From Simmondsia chinensis (taxonomy: Eukaryota; Streptophyta; Magnoliopsida; Caryophyllales; Simmondsiaceae): DNA of 64,000 nucleotides. How positions within the stretch are numbered: the first letter of the stretch is position 1; every line of letters starts with the position of its first letter. Of the stretch, positions 22,020 to 34,884 are shown one piece after another. Position numbers and translations under genes: made by a program. Below the pieces are notes generated by a model. That model made no database searches. It saw nothing but the letters and a program-made list of their open reading frames with translations, and was not told where the DNA came from. The stretch lies in contig JAGTTD010000012.1 in assembly GCA_018398585.1 (NCBI GenBank), positions 19,663,036 through 19,727,035 of the forward strand, given 5' to 3'.

Positions 22020-24341
22020 ATCCAATTTAATATATACTTTATACCTATCCCATCTAAATGTGAATCAAAGGTCTTTTGGTTCAAAGTCTTTGTAAAAGGA
22101 TCTATAAGGTTAATGTTTTATAAGATCACTATCTCACCCGAGTAGCTACAAAAGACTGTAACTGGTGTTAGACCAACTCTAACAACCTTAAGATGCATCA
22201 AGAACTTTCTGAGCTAACATGCCTCCTTTATAGTTTCCGAAGCTGCAATGTACTCGGCTTGCATGATGGAGTTAGCAATAGAAGACTGCTTAACACTCAT
22301 TCAACTGATGGCTCCTCCCCCAAGGGTAATGACATATCCAGATGTCGAAAGTCTGGGGTCTCTATCTGATTGAAAGTTTGAATCAGTATAGTCAACTAGA
22401 ACCAGATGGTCACTTTGGAAGACCAACATATAATCTCTAATTCTTCTCAAATACTTGAGAATATGCTTCACTGCCCCTTAGTGCATCTGAACCAGGCTAG
22501 ACTGATATCTGCTTACCATACAAACGGTATAGTAGATATCTGGTTTCGTGCACAACACGGCATATATGAGGCTTCCCACAGCCGAAGCATATGGAACATT
22601 CCTCATCTACTCCTCCTCTTGAGGTGTCTTAGGACACTACTCTAAAGAAAGAGGGACTCCGTGCTTGAAAGGTAAAAGCTCTTTCTTAGAGTTCTCTATG
22701 CAACACCTTGACAACATCTTGTCAATAAGTGGCTTGAAAAAACCCATCATCGTACTCTTACGATCTCACAAAAGCTTGATCCCAAGAATATAGCTGGTGT
22801 CTCCTATATCTTTCATATTGAACTGGCTTGACAACCAAATCTTTATAGCTGATAACACCCCTACATTATTCCCAATGAGTAGTATATCATCGACATGCAA
22901 TACTAAGAGTCACTATTTTCTCTTGATGTCATTTGTGCACACATGGTTAATTAACCAATTGTTCAAACCCATAGCATTTGATCGCCTCATTGAATCTAAT
23001 ATTCCATGAGTGTGATGCTTGCTTCAGTCCATATATGGACTTCTTTAGTTTGAACATCATATGCTCCTGATTTTTCCTAATAAAACTGTCTGATTGCACC
23101 ATATAGATGTCTTTTTCAAGACTACCATTCAGAAAGGCCGTTTTGACATCCATTTGTAAAATCTCATAATCATAATGAGCTGTAATGGTAGGAGTATCCT
23201 TATGGACTTTACCATGGCTACTGGTGAGACGATCTCATCATAATCGATTCCTTTCTTTTTGGTAAAAACCTTTGCAACCAACCTTGCTTTGAAGGTCTCT
23301 ACCTTCCCATCCACTCCTCTTTTCCTCTTGTAGAACCATTTACATCCAACTGGCTTAATGCCAACAGGTGCCTCTATAAGTTCCCAGACCTGACTAGAAT
23401 ACATAGATTATATCTTGGATTTCATTGCTAAGACCCACTGGTCAGCGTCCTTATCTTTAATTGCCTCATTGTGGCAGAGAGAATTAGATTTAATGTAATG
23501 GTCAACTATTAAGGCTCCCTCCATGAACCTGTTAGGTCTCCTAACAATATCTCTCACAGTGCCCTATTCCTGCTTTCTGCAATATCATTCTGCTGCAGTG
23601 TACCCAGAGCAGAAAGCTGAGATCTTATCTTATTTGCAGTTTCGAAATTCAGAAATTCACTTGAAAGATATGTTCCACCTTGATCTGATCGAAGTGACTT
23701 AACTTGTTTACCTAATTGCTTTTCAACTTCAGCTTTGTACTATGTGAACTTTTCAAAAGAGTCCGTCTTATATCTCATTAGGTAAACGTATTCGTACCTT
23801 GAATAATCATCAATGGATGTGATGAAGTACTCATACTTACCTCTTACCTGAACGTTCATTGGTCCACATACGTCTGTGCGAACCAGCTCAAGTAAGTCAC
23901 CAATGCCGTTGCTTTTACTCTTAAAGACATACTTGGTCATCTTACCTTCTATGCAGGATTCACAAACTAGTAATGATTTCAAGTCCAAAGGTTTTATCAA
24001 TCTAACTTTTACTAGTCTTTGGATTCTGTTTGAATTGATGTGACCTAAACATTGGTGCCTTGTGTAGGCATTATCCCTTCCACGTCATTTTCTTTTAAGA
24101 GATTGAACAAGTGAGCTGATGTTAGATTTATGTAAACAAATATGAGAGTTTTGATAAGAAAATAACATGAATAAACCATCCACGCATGTGCCTTTTCAAA
24201 TAAGCAATTTATTTCGCATAATAATAGGTTCACAACCAAAATTAATTGAATATCCATTATCCACTAAACGAGACACAGATATCAAACTCCCGCACAATGC
24301 AGATGCAAATAAATAATACTTCAAAATCAAAACTCTACCAC
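22020..24341 (-). pseudogene. Element A pol: GAG-pre-integrase, integrase, RT and RNase H remnants
   Basis: From right to left in coding order: a protease/GAG-pre-integrase stretch (LISVSRLVDNGYSINFG, about 24210-24290); integrase core (CESCIEGKMTKY, LVRTDVCGPM, FITSIDDYSRY at 23740-24000), which holds the first Asp of the D-D-E set; RT (CKWFYKRKRGVDGKVETFKA, 23290-23345; MDVKTAFLNGSLEKDIYM and KKSIYGLKQASHSWN, 22947-23153); then an RNase H tail with AEYIAASE near 22240. Frames change repeatedly and stops are frequent, so nothing is functional. Order integrase before RT is diagnostic of Copia. Confidence 0.85.
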
Positions 24342-25758
24342 TGATTTGCTTGGTGTTTGCTTAGCAACTGTACTAACTCGTATCAAGTAATATATAATGA
24401 GTAGAGTATCGTCCCACAAGGATTTTTATAGAATGAGTACCAAAATTAGTAGTTTCAGTACTATAGACTGAAATTTTAGTTTTTGAAATGAAACAAACAA
24501 CATGAAAAGGACTAAATTAGGTTACTAATTTTTAGAATGTCTTTTGATTTTAATGATTTAATAAGATCCAAGGCATCCAATTTCACCTAGTTGCATCAAT
24601 ATGCCTTTCTATTCCCAATATTCAAGTTATTACATGCTGATGGTCGAAAACCCTAATTTACTAAATATTCTCTCTCAAGCAACATTTAGCTTGATATTTC
24701 ACATATTAACTCATCAATCTCTTGCATGAATTTAAATAAGAAAAGAGTTTTGAAAATCCATCTTTTTCATTTAAGACCACACAAATCAAGTTAATCAGTC
24801 TCTAGCATTCGCTCAATTTGTGGTGTTTATCACTTTAGCAATCATCATAAATCTCCTTTTGAACTCATTATGAATCATTATAGGCTTTGAATGGTGATCA
24901 TGCATTCAAAATTCCTGAAGAACGATGATAAACACTCAAATAGCGCAATGAACAAACGTTGAATATGTTGAATTAGAAAATAGCGTATATTACAACTTAG
25001 GCTATATCGTAGCCTTAGAAAGACAAAATAACTTCATGGTATACATAATATAAAGTAAAAATAAGACAAAATCCATAAACTTAAAGCAGAAAAGGATAGA
25101 AAAGAACTCGAAAAATATGAAATTACAAACCAAACTTCTTCTGTTCTCCTCCTTCTTCTTACCTACGGTTTTGTACCCTATTACTCTACTTTGTATTAGT
25201 TTTTTGCTGGATGAGTTGCTGCAAAACACTTCCCAAACCTCTCTATTTATAGTGCATGTGGTTAAAATAACATGAAATAAAAATTTTACTAGCTTCACTC
25301 TCATTTGTTCTTCTTGCCACTCATTGCCACCCACCTTGCAACTTGCTGCTTTTAATTGATTTTTTTCCCCAGTTTTTGCATCATTTCACCACCCAAAATC
25401 AGTTCTTACATCACCATGAACATGTTCTTGAAGTGTACAAGGCATCCTTGCTTTTGATTTGTGCATTTTGCTGCCCATTTTTGCAATTTGTAATGAATTG
25501 TACATGAACTTGGTTCATCCTTGCTAAACTGTGTAGAATTGATGTGTTTTGCAATTTTTTTGCTTTTGTTTGATGTATCTTGCATTCACTTGTTGATGTT
25601 GATGATAAAACCTAGCAAGATTTGATATAAAATGAGTAATTTTGCAATGAAATAACGATAGGAGGGAAAAGGAGCAAAAGCTATAAAAGTTTCTTGTAAA
25701 ATGGCTTGAAAATGAACCTAAATGATAAAAATAATTATATACTAAATTAGACTTATCA
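24342..25758. mobile_element. Probable solo LTR inside the polyprotein of A
   Basis: A 1.4-kb non-coding block begins TGATTTGCTTGG and ends GACTTATCA and cuts the Copia coding sequence between GTKxxALGVxNVSLVFI-type protease end (25760-25800) and RVLILKYYLFASALCG (24300-24340). A GAGTAGAGTATCGTCCCACAAGGATTT block near its left end is typical of Gypsy-type LTRs. There is no internal region and no clean 5-bp TSD (accac versus ccaat), so it is old or the ends are off by a few bases. Frame 25002-25334 within it is not gene-like. Confidence 0.55.
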
Positions 25759-26723
25759 CCAATAAACACTAAACTAACATTTTATACTCCTAAGGCCGCT
25801 ACTCTTGTACCATCTCCAACCATCAGGTACACTTCTCCATCATGCAGCCTCCTTGTTAGCCTGAGCCCCTGTAACATATTATAGACATTGTTAGTTGAAC
25901 CTGAGTCCACACACAAGGATCCTGGTGGACTCTTAACTGCGCATGACTCAAATAAGTGAGATATCAACATATCTTCACTAGATGGCTTATAAGTCTTTGC
26001 AGGAAGGGAAGCTAAGTCCTTAGTGCAGTCCCCTTTCAAGTGGCTCATTTCTCAGCAAAGGAAAACACTTTCTCTTAGCTTCCATACTTGTCCTTGATGC
26101 CTGGGTTAATTGAACATTCCATCCGGCCCATAACCAGTCCTTTGTCTCTTGTAGCGTTTTCATTAGCTCAGGCAACAAATAGTTCTTATTTCAAAGAAAC
26201 ATTTAGCCTGAATTGTGTGAATGAGCTGGACAGAGAATTAAAGATGATATTCTGCTTAGTTTGACTATCAAACTCAGCTCCAAGGACTTCTAGTTCAGAA
26301 AAAAAAAAAAAAAACTCCATCAAACTCATGATGGGTTCCTCAACTGGCATTCCTTCGGTCAGCCTCATATGAGCGACTTTCCGATCATATCTTTCTTAGC
26401 TGCTCTATGCTGTTTTTCAAGCCTTTCCTTTAAAGGTTTCATCATCGTAGCTGCTGTCTCAAGCATCTGATCGTTGAGAACATTTGACACAGACGTCAAT
26501 ATGTGGCATATGGCTAACTTATTAGCCTTGTGCCAGCGTTCGTAATGCTCTTTAACAACAGCTGTACAATCGTTAGTAGGCACAAAAGGACAAGCATCGG
26601 TGAGAACAAAGTTAAGACCCTTGTGAATAGTATGTTGTCCAAAATCTTTTTCCAGGTAAAATAATTTGGTCTAGTGAGTACATTATGCTTAAGAATTGAA
26701 TGAAGTGTACCAGTCGAAGCCAT
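25759..26723 (-). pseudogene. Element A gag and protease remnants
   Basis: Gag starts at ATG 26721-26723 (MASTGTLHSILKHNVLTRPN) and continues in shifted frames through NYFTWKKILDNILF, NDCTAVVKEHYERWHKANKL and SLMEFFFFFSELEVLGAEFD (the F-run is a slipped A tract at 26299-26313). A zinc knuckle is not preserved. The protease follows at 25782-26048 with LCVDSGSTNNVYNM, where the active-site DSG is intact, and VYLMVGDGTRVAALGV. Typical Copia order; broken by frameshifts near 26650, 26365 and 26180. Confidence 0.8.
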
Positions 26724-26849
26724 TTCAAAATATTGTAAATGCAAACATTTGTGTAACTATCTAATATGAGTCATGTACATTGCAGTGATGTCTATTATTT
26801 TATTTTAGCAAAAACAATAAGTCAGATATCCACAAAACTGTACTATCAT

Positions 26850-27260
26850 GCATGCAATGATGACCCAAACACACCACTTCTTACTCTCCGCAGCGGGGTC
26901 CTATGAAATTAGTTTGGGTGAGAACTATTCTCAATTAAAATATTTTCTTATAGCTCTTACTAAACATAATTAACTCACCACTTTACATTAGTCTCTAACA
27001 TAACACAACAGAACTCCTTGGGGAGGCTTATCACGCTAGTTAAGTGTAAACCATTACCTAAACCTCCATGCAAATACATGTAATACTCCACATTAGTGTG
27101 GTCGCGTCGCTTCGTTGCACTTTGGTTTATCCCAATAGAAGTCGAACACTATAACCTACAAACTGACACCCTCTGCGGGGAGTGATGACAATTCACTATA
27201 CTGCTAAATAGGCAATGGAGACCATGAGGTTTCAACAAATGAATCTTGCTCCCACTTGAA
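26850..27260 (-). other. Element A leader module shared with element X
   Basis: About 400 bp between primer site and gag is recognisably related to two blocks in the leader of X: shared GTGAGAAC..TTCTCAAT, AAGTGTA..CATTACCT, CACTATACTGCTA and GAGACCATGAG. Non-coding; conservation in the leader suggests a cis-acting role or simply common ancestry. Confidence 0.7.
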
Positions 27261-27780
27261 TTTTATAAATTAGGGATTTTACTTTACATTGCATTTACAA
27301 CTAAGATTATCTCATAACCTCAATTAGATTCTCATTCTAAAATTAAATTAATTAATAAAAATTAATTTATAGTTATTATTACGTCTACACGTCCCAAAAA
27401 TATTTTTTAATTAAAAATTGTTGACGTCAATGTCAACATTAAAAAATTTATTTATTTTATTATTATTTTTAAAATTTTTAAAAATTAATTGAATCTAGTC
27501 TCATTGGATCATTTATCCGATTTTGTAAATCTTGATTAAATACGTATAATCTCATCATATGAATAATGTGAATGTAATTTCAATGAATCTACATTGACAG
27601 ATCTGAATTAACTATTAATACATTATCGATCAAAATAATTTAAATGGGTACTTTGATTATTATCAAAATCAAATTAAATTATCCTTCCTTCTTAATAAAA
27701 TTTTATTTTATTAAATTACAAGTCTATTTATTTGGATCTTATTATACTTATCATGTATATTATGAATGTAATTATAGGCT

Positions 27781-27795
27781 GGCTCTGATATCAAT
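27781..27795 (-). other. Element A primer-binding site
   Basis: Sense ATTGATATCAGAGCC directly after the 5' LTR; tRNA-iMet type with one mismatch. Confidence 0.85.
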
Positions 27796-29711
27796 TGTTA
27801 GGACAAATTTCAAAAATTTTCCTTAAGTTTATTAAACTAGTGTAATAGAAGGGTTTTAAATTCCTAATTTTAAACCTAAAATTGATTTAAAATTTTCAAT
27901 TTTAAATCTACAGATTTAAATTTCTAACTTAAATCTATAGGCCTATACTCTAATACGTTCATAATATAACATGAATTATAATTAGCATAATAAGAATATT
28001 ATAAATAAATAGAAAGTGAAAAACTTGGAAGAGAAAATAAAGAAGAATACTTGAAATTGCTCCCAATAAAGAATACCAGAAAAACAGAAAATAATCAAGA
28101 CCGGGAAGCCCCTTCTATGTAATCACCTCGAAAATATCCAGAGAGTGGGATCTGAAAAATATTAAACTAAAGATAAAATTTTCAATGGAAAATTTCTCTT
28201 TTATTAGATATTTGAAAGTCAATACTTCCAAAATCCTTTTATTTAAAATCGATTGCCAAACTCTAACTCCGAAACCCCTATTTATAGTAGGCTATCAGAG
28301 CGAAAAAAAATCCAAAATGTTGATGTGGGATACGTGAAAACAAATAAAAAAAAGACTCAAAACAACGTCACATTGAACGGCTGAACAAAACACATATAAT
28401 ACCTATCGCGTGCCATGTTGCAGGATGACTGGTCGGTGCCCGTTGGCGCGGATAACCTCCTGGGTGCCCTAATTCATCTAGGCCGAGAGGCACGGATCGC
28501 GCCTCTCATCGCGTTGTGATTGGTGCCAAGCGAAAAAAATGCATTTTTTCTTTTTTGTTCCCACATGTAATTTTAATTTTAAAAATTATTTTATTTTCTA
28601 ATTTTTAACTTTTATTCATCTCACGAATAACATTTAGCAAAATTAAATTTACTCATCTTATGAATAAAAAATTTATCTCATGAATTCTTTAATATTTTTT
28701 CATGGAAATAAAAATAGAGGCTTGCGCAGAGATCTCATGGACAATTTATATCTAGCTCCAAAAGATTAAATTAATTACCATTTCATGATAAAATTTAGTT
28801 ACCATTAATGAGACTCAATTCCACTAAATAAACCTCGCCGCACTCTAGACTTAAATCATTTATTCGATAATTCCCAAATAGACGATTCTTACAACAGCAA
28901 CCCATCTATAAGGCATCCATGACGAAAAATAATTAGAACTACTATCATTATTTTTCTCACGGCTTCTCCATTAGTAATCAATTCGCCCTTTAATGAATAA
29001 TTCATTTATACTTGAACATATTCACAATATTAATTCTAAATGTCAAACACTTAGAACACTTTGGCCAAAGATTCCGAATTAATTCAAATGCTACGGATCA
29101 ACTAAGAGGACATCTATAACTCGTAAGAGACTATAGATTCCCTATTGAATACCTAATCCCTATCACACTTAACGCCACTACACAGTGTATGTGAGAATTC
29201 AGTCATTTATTAAGACCTTACTTATAGTACACTAAAGTAACTAACATTCCATGCACAAGTCCAGAATACTCTCAGGATATATAGCCGTCGTTCAGATAGT
29301 GCAACATGAATCACTCACTTCCGATAATAGTTTAGAAACAAGTAACCCAAATGATCCAACTCACTGCATCAATCTTATTAAATACACCAAGTCATCTAAA
29401 GTATCAAGTCATAGTCTTAACAGACAAGTATTCCAAGCTTGCCACTAACTATGGGTTTTTCAAATAACATCTGATGCCATTTGTTCCATGTCTAATATGT
29501 GGCTTAATCTCATTATCCACTTAGAATAGATATGTAGAATGCAATCCAAGGACTATATCCATCTCAGGGACGTTACTTAAAAGAAAATCACATACAGTAT
29601 ATATGCTTACTTACACAAATTTAACAAGAAAACGACTGAAAATTTAATTTTAATCTTTAGTAAAGTGAAATTACAAGATAAATATACATTTTCAAGAGAC
29701 TATTCCTAACA
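27796..29711 (-). repeat. Element A 5' LTR (intact)
   Basis: 1,916 bp, TGTTAGGACAAATTT to TATTCCTAACA. It shows the unoccupied sites for both insertions seen in the other LTR: taaaattta (about 28790) for the MITE and gaaca (about 29018) for B. Confidence 0.9.
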
Positions 29712-30298
29712 AGCTACGGGTGCGAATCAAACACACGTGCTCAGCCCCTTTAATGCACGCGCAAGTCTGGGTACGCACGTTCTGATCCTTTTTTTTATTT
29801 TGTTTGTTTAAAACTCGATATAATTTATCTTATTAAATATTTGTATTATGAATATTTGTTTAGCATAAAAATCTATTTATCCCTTAAATAAATAATTAGT
29901 CCCATTAATTTATTTTTCAAATATTTTGAAACAGTGTTTAAGTTGAGGCTTGCGAAGGGACCTCAAGGACCATATAACTCTAGCTCCAAATATGTCAAAT
30001 TTGATTATCATCTCATGATAAAAATTGATTACCATTTAGTAAAACTTAATTCTACTAAATAAGTTTTACCGCACTCTAGAATTAAATATATTCACTCAAG
30101 AATTTCTCAAATAACTTTTATTATAACAATTAACCATTTTATTAGATATCTACAAGGGTGAATCTAGCTTAGAATCATTAGAGGCACTGGCTTCTGGTGT
30201 TCCTAGGCCAAAAATACCAGTATTAGTATTAATTTTAGTATTAGGCCTAGCCTCTCCCCACCCCCAGCCTAACACCCCCACACACGGGGGTACCACCT

Positions 30299-30338
30299 CG
30301 CCCCCGCCCCCGCCCCCGTCCCCCGCCCCCGCCCCCCA
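30299..30338 (-). other. G-quadruplex-type tract in the hAT element
   Basis: The minus strand has six runs of five or more G separated by single or double bases (GGGGGCGGGGGCGGGGG style), a very strong G4 motif in an otherwise AT-rich window, about 600 bp upstream of the transposase start. Confidence 0.75.
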
Positions 30339-30933
30339 TCCGATTCTCTCTCCCTCCCTCGTCTTTCATTTTCTAACCTAAGACCCTCACCCACACGATT
30401 CTGTCTCTCTCCCTCTCCTTATTTTCATTTTGTAAACCTAAAATTGACGGAAACTCTCTCTCTCTCTCGTCCTGCCACCGGGCTATTGACGCCATGAACT
30501 CCGAGTTCCGATTAGCCGATGCCACTTTCTCTCTAGACTTTAACTAACTTTCCCTCTCTCAGACTTCCTCCTTGCTATTGAAATTTGAGGGTCTTTGCTC
30601 GCTCTTTCTCTTGTATTTTGGTTGTTTCTTGATTTATCGTGTTTTTTGTCTTCCTATTGTTGTAGGGTTTAGTTAGCATATTAAATGGAAAGGGGTTTGA
30701 TCTAAAAATTATGTTCTAGCCTTCTAGGCTTGGATGCTTAGTATTGAAGTAAAAATTAGAGATTTTATCATTTTGGTACCGTAAGGTTTAAACATTTAAA
30801 TACATACTTTGAGTTTTAAACATTTAGTATTATGAAGTTCTAAATATAATTATAGGATTACTTTATGAAATTTGTTAATTATATAAGATATCATTATTAA
30901 AGAAATATATATTATTTTTGGGCAACTAAATGT

Positions 30934-31097
30934 ATGGAGAGGTTTTTCAAAAGAAAGTAACATCCACACAAGATAGTGAAAGTGGACCTTCAAGTCAGAA
31001 TGACTCTAATTGTTCTTCTATGCCAAAGGACGTTGATTTGGACAAGTTACCTCCTGACCCCGTAGATAGTGCCCCCCTTGACTTTTTTTTATCTTGA
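30934..31097 (+). pseudogene. hAT transposase N-terminus, truncated and frameshifted
   Basis: ATG 30934-30936 opens MERFFKRK and meets a stop; one base out of register the frame goes on as VTSTQDSESGPSSQNDS and DVDLDKLPPDPVDSAP before TGA near 31097. An MERFFKRK start, Ser-rich linker and D-L-P-x-D-P block are typical of the N-terminus of plant hAT proteins annotated as zinc finger MYM-type/TTF-type. The BED/TTF finger, DDE catalytic region and dimerisation domain are missing, so the protein is non-functional. Confidence 0.7.
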
Positions 31098-31899
31098 TCC
31101 TCCACTGGATATCTATGAGCAAAAGTAACGTTAGCTACTATCATTACTTCTTTCACATCTCTCGTCATAGTTCTCGACTCGCCCTTCTTGAACAATTCAA
31201 TAATACAGAAACAATTTCCGCATTTATTCTAAATGTCAAACATATGGAACACTTTAGCCAAAGATTCTAAAATCCATTTTTATGCTTGTCAATCAACTAA
31301 GGGGACATATTTATCTCGTTAGAGACTATAAATTTGACGTAAAACAACTTTTCCCTCTACACTTCATGCCATTACCCAACGCACGTAAGATTGAAGTCAG
31401 TGCACTTTGACTAATCCTTTTAGCACATCAAAGCAACAAACAATCCATGCACGAGTTCAAATTGTTTCTTGGATTCAGAGTTATCGTCTTACAGAAATAA
31501 TTATTTCTGATAGCAATTAAGGAAACAACTAATTTAGGTGGTCCTGCTTATCCATATAACCAAGACAAGCCATCTAAAGTGTCATATTATAGTCCTATCA
31601 CTAAAGTGTCATATTATAGTCCTATCAGACAAGTTGTTCAAACTCATCACCGACTAGAAGCATATACTTTGACAACATATCACTAGTTTGATTTAAGTCT
31701 ATTTGTGGTTAATATCATTGACCACGTAAACAAAATCTGATATGTCATCTTGGACTACATCCATCTCATGGAATGTTTTAGAAAACAATCACAAGCATGT
31801 TTGACTCCTAAAACATAATCAGTTAATAAATAAATAAAATTTAGTATTTACAGCTAATTGGATTTTCCAAGGAGACCAATTCCAACAATCTCGCACTTG

Positions 31900-34760
31900 T
31901 CCTAAATTCAATTAGTCTTGCATTGCAGAACTATCCCCTAGGGTTCTAGAATATAAACTTTATCAATCCTGCTCTGTCACTATCCCATTCTTTTGCTCAC
32001 ATGCTTTCATCTTTTAAGAACTTTTTGAGTCAATTGGTCTACTCAACAACTCCATAGCTATCAAGTACCCGACTTTCATAGTGAAGTAAGGAATACAAGA
32101 TTGTTTTACTCTACACCATCTAATCATTACCATTAAAAGGATAAACATGGATTTTAGACGTCTAAACTCCCTTTTAAAACAAATGAACCATGACAAACTT
32201 GCATTTTTTTTTGAATCTTGCATAAGCTTGTTACTAAGAATATAGTGTCCCCATCTTTGGTCTTTCACTTTTAAACTAATTGGACAATTAAATCTTAATA
32301 GCTTATAGCATTCTACGACATTCTTAATGAGTTGAATCCCATCTATGTACAACACTTAGAAAATCACTACTTTTTTATCATGTCACTTGTACACTGATGG
32401 TTCACTAACCATTAATTCAAGTTCCTAGGACTTGATTACCCATCATCGAATCTACTATTCAATGAACAAGATGCTTATATATATATCTACAAATAAACTT
32501 CCTCAGTTTGCATACTATATGCTTTTGACTCTTGACAACAAACTTATCTAGTAGTATTATATAAATAAGCTTATTAAGATAAACATTCAGGAAATGTTGT
32601 CTTGATTTCCATTCTCATACCTCATGACAATGAGATACAGTGGATAAGAGCAGCCTTATGGAATTAAGAATAACATCTGGCTAGAAGGTCTCATCAAGAC
32701 GATTCCTTCCTTTAGAGTATAACCCACTGCTATCAATCTATCCTTGAATGTCTCTACCTTCTCGTCCAGTGAACTCTTTATTCCTGTAGATTCATTCAAA
32801 TCCCATCTAATGGACTTAATGTCTCTCGACGCCTCTACAAGTTCCAAACTTTACTAAAATACAATTACCTAAAGTTAACTTTTATTTCCCTAACCGATTG
32901 GTCTGCGTCTTATACTTAAGAGTTTTATTATAGTCTAAAGGATCAGATTTACCATCTTGCTTAATTGTTAAGACTAAAGACACGAATCCATCAGGTGACC
33001 CTAACCATCGTCCTACTAAAGCTCTCATGTACTTAGTGTGACAATAACCTTTGTTGATGATATATCTATCATCTACATTATAAGTTGTATCAAGTTGTAG
33101 AGTCACAGTATCCCATACTGTCAATTTATCTAACACAAGCTATCTGCGGTACTTTTAGAACACTTTCTAAAAATCTTAAGCAAACCTTTTGATATGTATA
33201 TGTTACTTATCATATGAATCTTACCATATTCAATAAAATATTATTGACCCTTTCTACAACTCTTTGTAATAAGGAAAAATAAGAATTCTCTTAAAACCAC
33301 CACTTCGATATAATCAAAGTGACTTGATATAATTAACCAACTTATCCCAACTTTAGTATTTAATTCTTTGAGCTTTTCAAAGGATTCAAGATTTCAGTCT
33401 CCATAGGTATCTCCATATATCAACTAATTGAGTAATCATTCATAAAAATTTTGAAATACTCATCACTTTCACTCAATTGAACTTTTAGCAGCTCATAAAT
33501 ATTTTATGAACAAGTTCTAGTAGCTTAGTGGCTGTACTGTATTTACTCTTGAACACTATTTCAGTCACCATTAATTCAAACATGATTCCCATACTGGTTA
33601 TCATTTTAGTACTTCATGATCCTATAAGATAAATCAAACCAGTTTTGAATCATACTAGATTAATGTGACCTAAGATCAGGTGCCATTTAAAAGTTATATG
33701 GTCTTCAGGAAAGTTGCACAGCCTAACTTATATTGGACGAATAAATTGCCAATAATATAGCTCTAATTAAAATAAGTCAACCATCTACTAATGTATCCTT
33801 TGTAATAAAAACTCTATATACTTAGCTATTCGTCTATTTTTCAGAAAAATAACGAAAGACTATTTTAAAGCAAAAAGTAAATAGAAATCAAATTTCTAAA
33901 GTACATTTAAGATAGTTACTCAAATGCAAAACTACATTCATTAACTTAAACTATTATCTCTTGTTGCCCTTACCAAAAACCACTCACTAGAAAACTAGTG
34001 AACTACCTATTAGTCACTACTAGAGTAGACATGATATTGAATATCTTGTCATGTCGGCTTTCTAGTCTTGGCAACAACAATATCTAAGTTCTTAGGCAAT
34101 TCCTTTTAAAGTCCATTGCTATTATAAAGTGACAAAATTATTTTAACTTATGTTTTATTTTACCCTCTAGTGGTTCCTAATTCCTATGATCACTAAGTGA
34201 ACTATTCCCTTAATTCCCATGACATCCTTTCCCTCAAACTGTACTTTTATCAGTTCAGACAATGAGCAATCTCTATTACTCAATGTATTCAGCCTAAACC
34301 GATTGAAAGACGTTGATAGGCAAGTTAATATCATATCTTATTGAGATTGGCTATCAATATTTGCATCAAGAATTTTAGTTCAATTAAATGAGCCATCATC
34401 ATATGACGCGCTCTTTGAATTGAACTTTTCTAATGCAATCTAGTGTCTATCATCTTTCTCATTAGCGGTTCTCGTACTATTAGTTCTCTAATGAAACATT
34501 TTTTTTCAAATATCTGATCGTCTGCACTATAGTTGAATTTTCAAGTATCTAATACTAGAAAATGTTCGGCATCTAATGTCCGAATCTTGCAACTGACTAA
34601 CTTTTCAGCCTAGTCTAACGTTCTAATTGTTCTCTTCAACTTAGTAGATCTAGTAGCAGCAAACTAGAGAACTCTAAGCATCTCTTAGTGCTCTACATGT
34701 ATTAAAACATATCATATCATAGTGAGCATAACAGAACATACAAGGTAAATATACTAGTAT
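31900..34760 (-). pseudogene. Element X degenerate Copia gag-pol
   Basis: Best-preserved part is RT at 32656-32847: ELVEASRDIKSIRWDLN and DEKVETFKDRLIAVGYTLKEG, matching the conserved start of Copia RT. The frame at 32014-32355 covers later RT with many changes. Further right, to about 34760, only scattered similarity to the gag of A remains, with no zinc knuckle or protease motif I can read. Stops and shifts are dense; this is the oldest Copia in the window. Confidence 0.65.
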
Positions 34761-34884
34761 TGATTGTAATGCAAAAGTAAAACAACCAGTTTGAAATCAA
34801 AAAAGTAAACAAGCCATATAACATACAATATCATTTTTCTTAATTTTAATAAACAATAAGAATTTGAAGTTCACAATCCGACAC

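Larger units (their letters stand above)
3287..29711 (-). mobile_element. Element A: nested Copia retrotransposon
   Basis: A minus-strand Copia. Its 5' LTR (27796-29711, 1,916 bp) is intact; its 3' LTR is in three pieces (3287-4275, 9378-9599, 21267-22001) split by a MULE-type MITE and by Copia B. The pieces sum to about 1.94 kb, matching the intact copy, which supports the reconstruction. Gag, protease, integrase core, RT and RNase H remnants follow in the usual Copia order (PR-IN-RT-RH). The primer site and polypurine tract are in place. Flanks agcga/agcta look like a 5-bp TSD with one mismatch. All coding parts are broken, and a solo LTR splits protease from the GAG-pre-integrase region. 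Confidence 0.85.
30153..31107 (+). mobile_element. hAT-type DNA transposon, non-autonomous, with transposase 5' end
   Basis: 955 bp bounded by perfect 8-bp duplications gatatcta (30145-30152; 31108-31115). Left tip CAAGGGTGAATCTAGC and right tip (reverse complement) CAGTGGAGGATCAAGA are related short inverted ends like the CAGNGGCGGATCNAG tips of plant hAT elements. The matching LTR near 37826 lacks the insertion. Inside is a GC-rich upstream region and the first part of a transposase gene; the catalytic part is deleted. Confidence 0.85.
29712..31887 (-). repeat. Element X 3' LTR, second part (holds a hAT insertion)
   Basis: 29717-30152 and 31116-31887 parallel 37444-38268 (shared AGCCC..TTAA.GCACGCGC and TTGAGGCTTGC blocks). 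It ends TTCCAACA at 31887, followed by a CAAGTGCGAGAT polypurine tract (sense, 31888-31899). A 39-bp sequence (ACTAAAGTGTCATATTATAG type) is duplicated in tandem at about 31575-31625. Confidence 0.75.
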
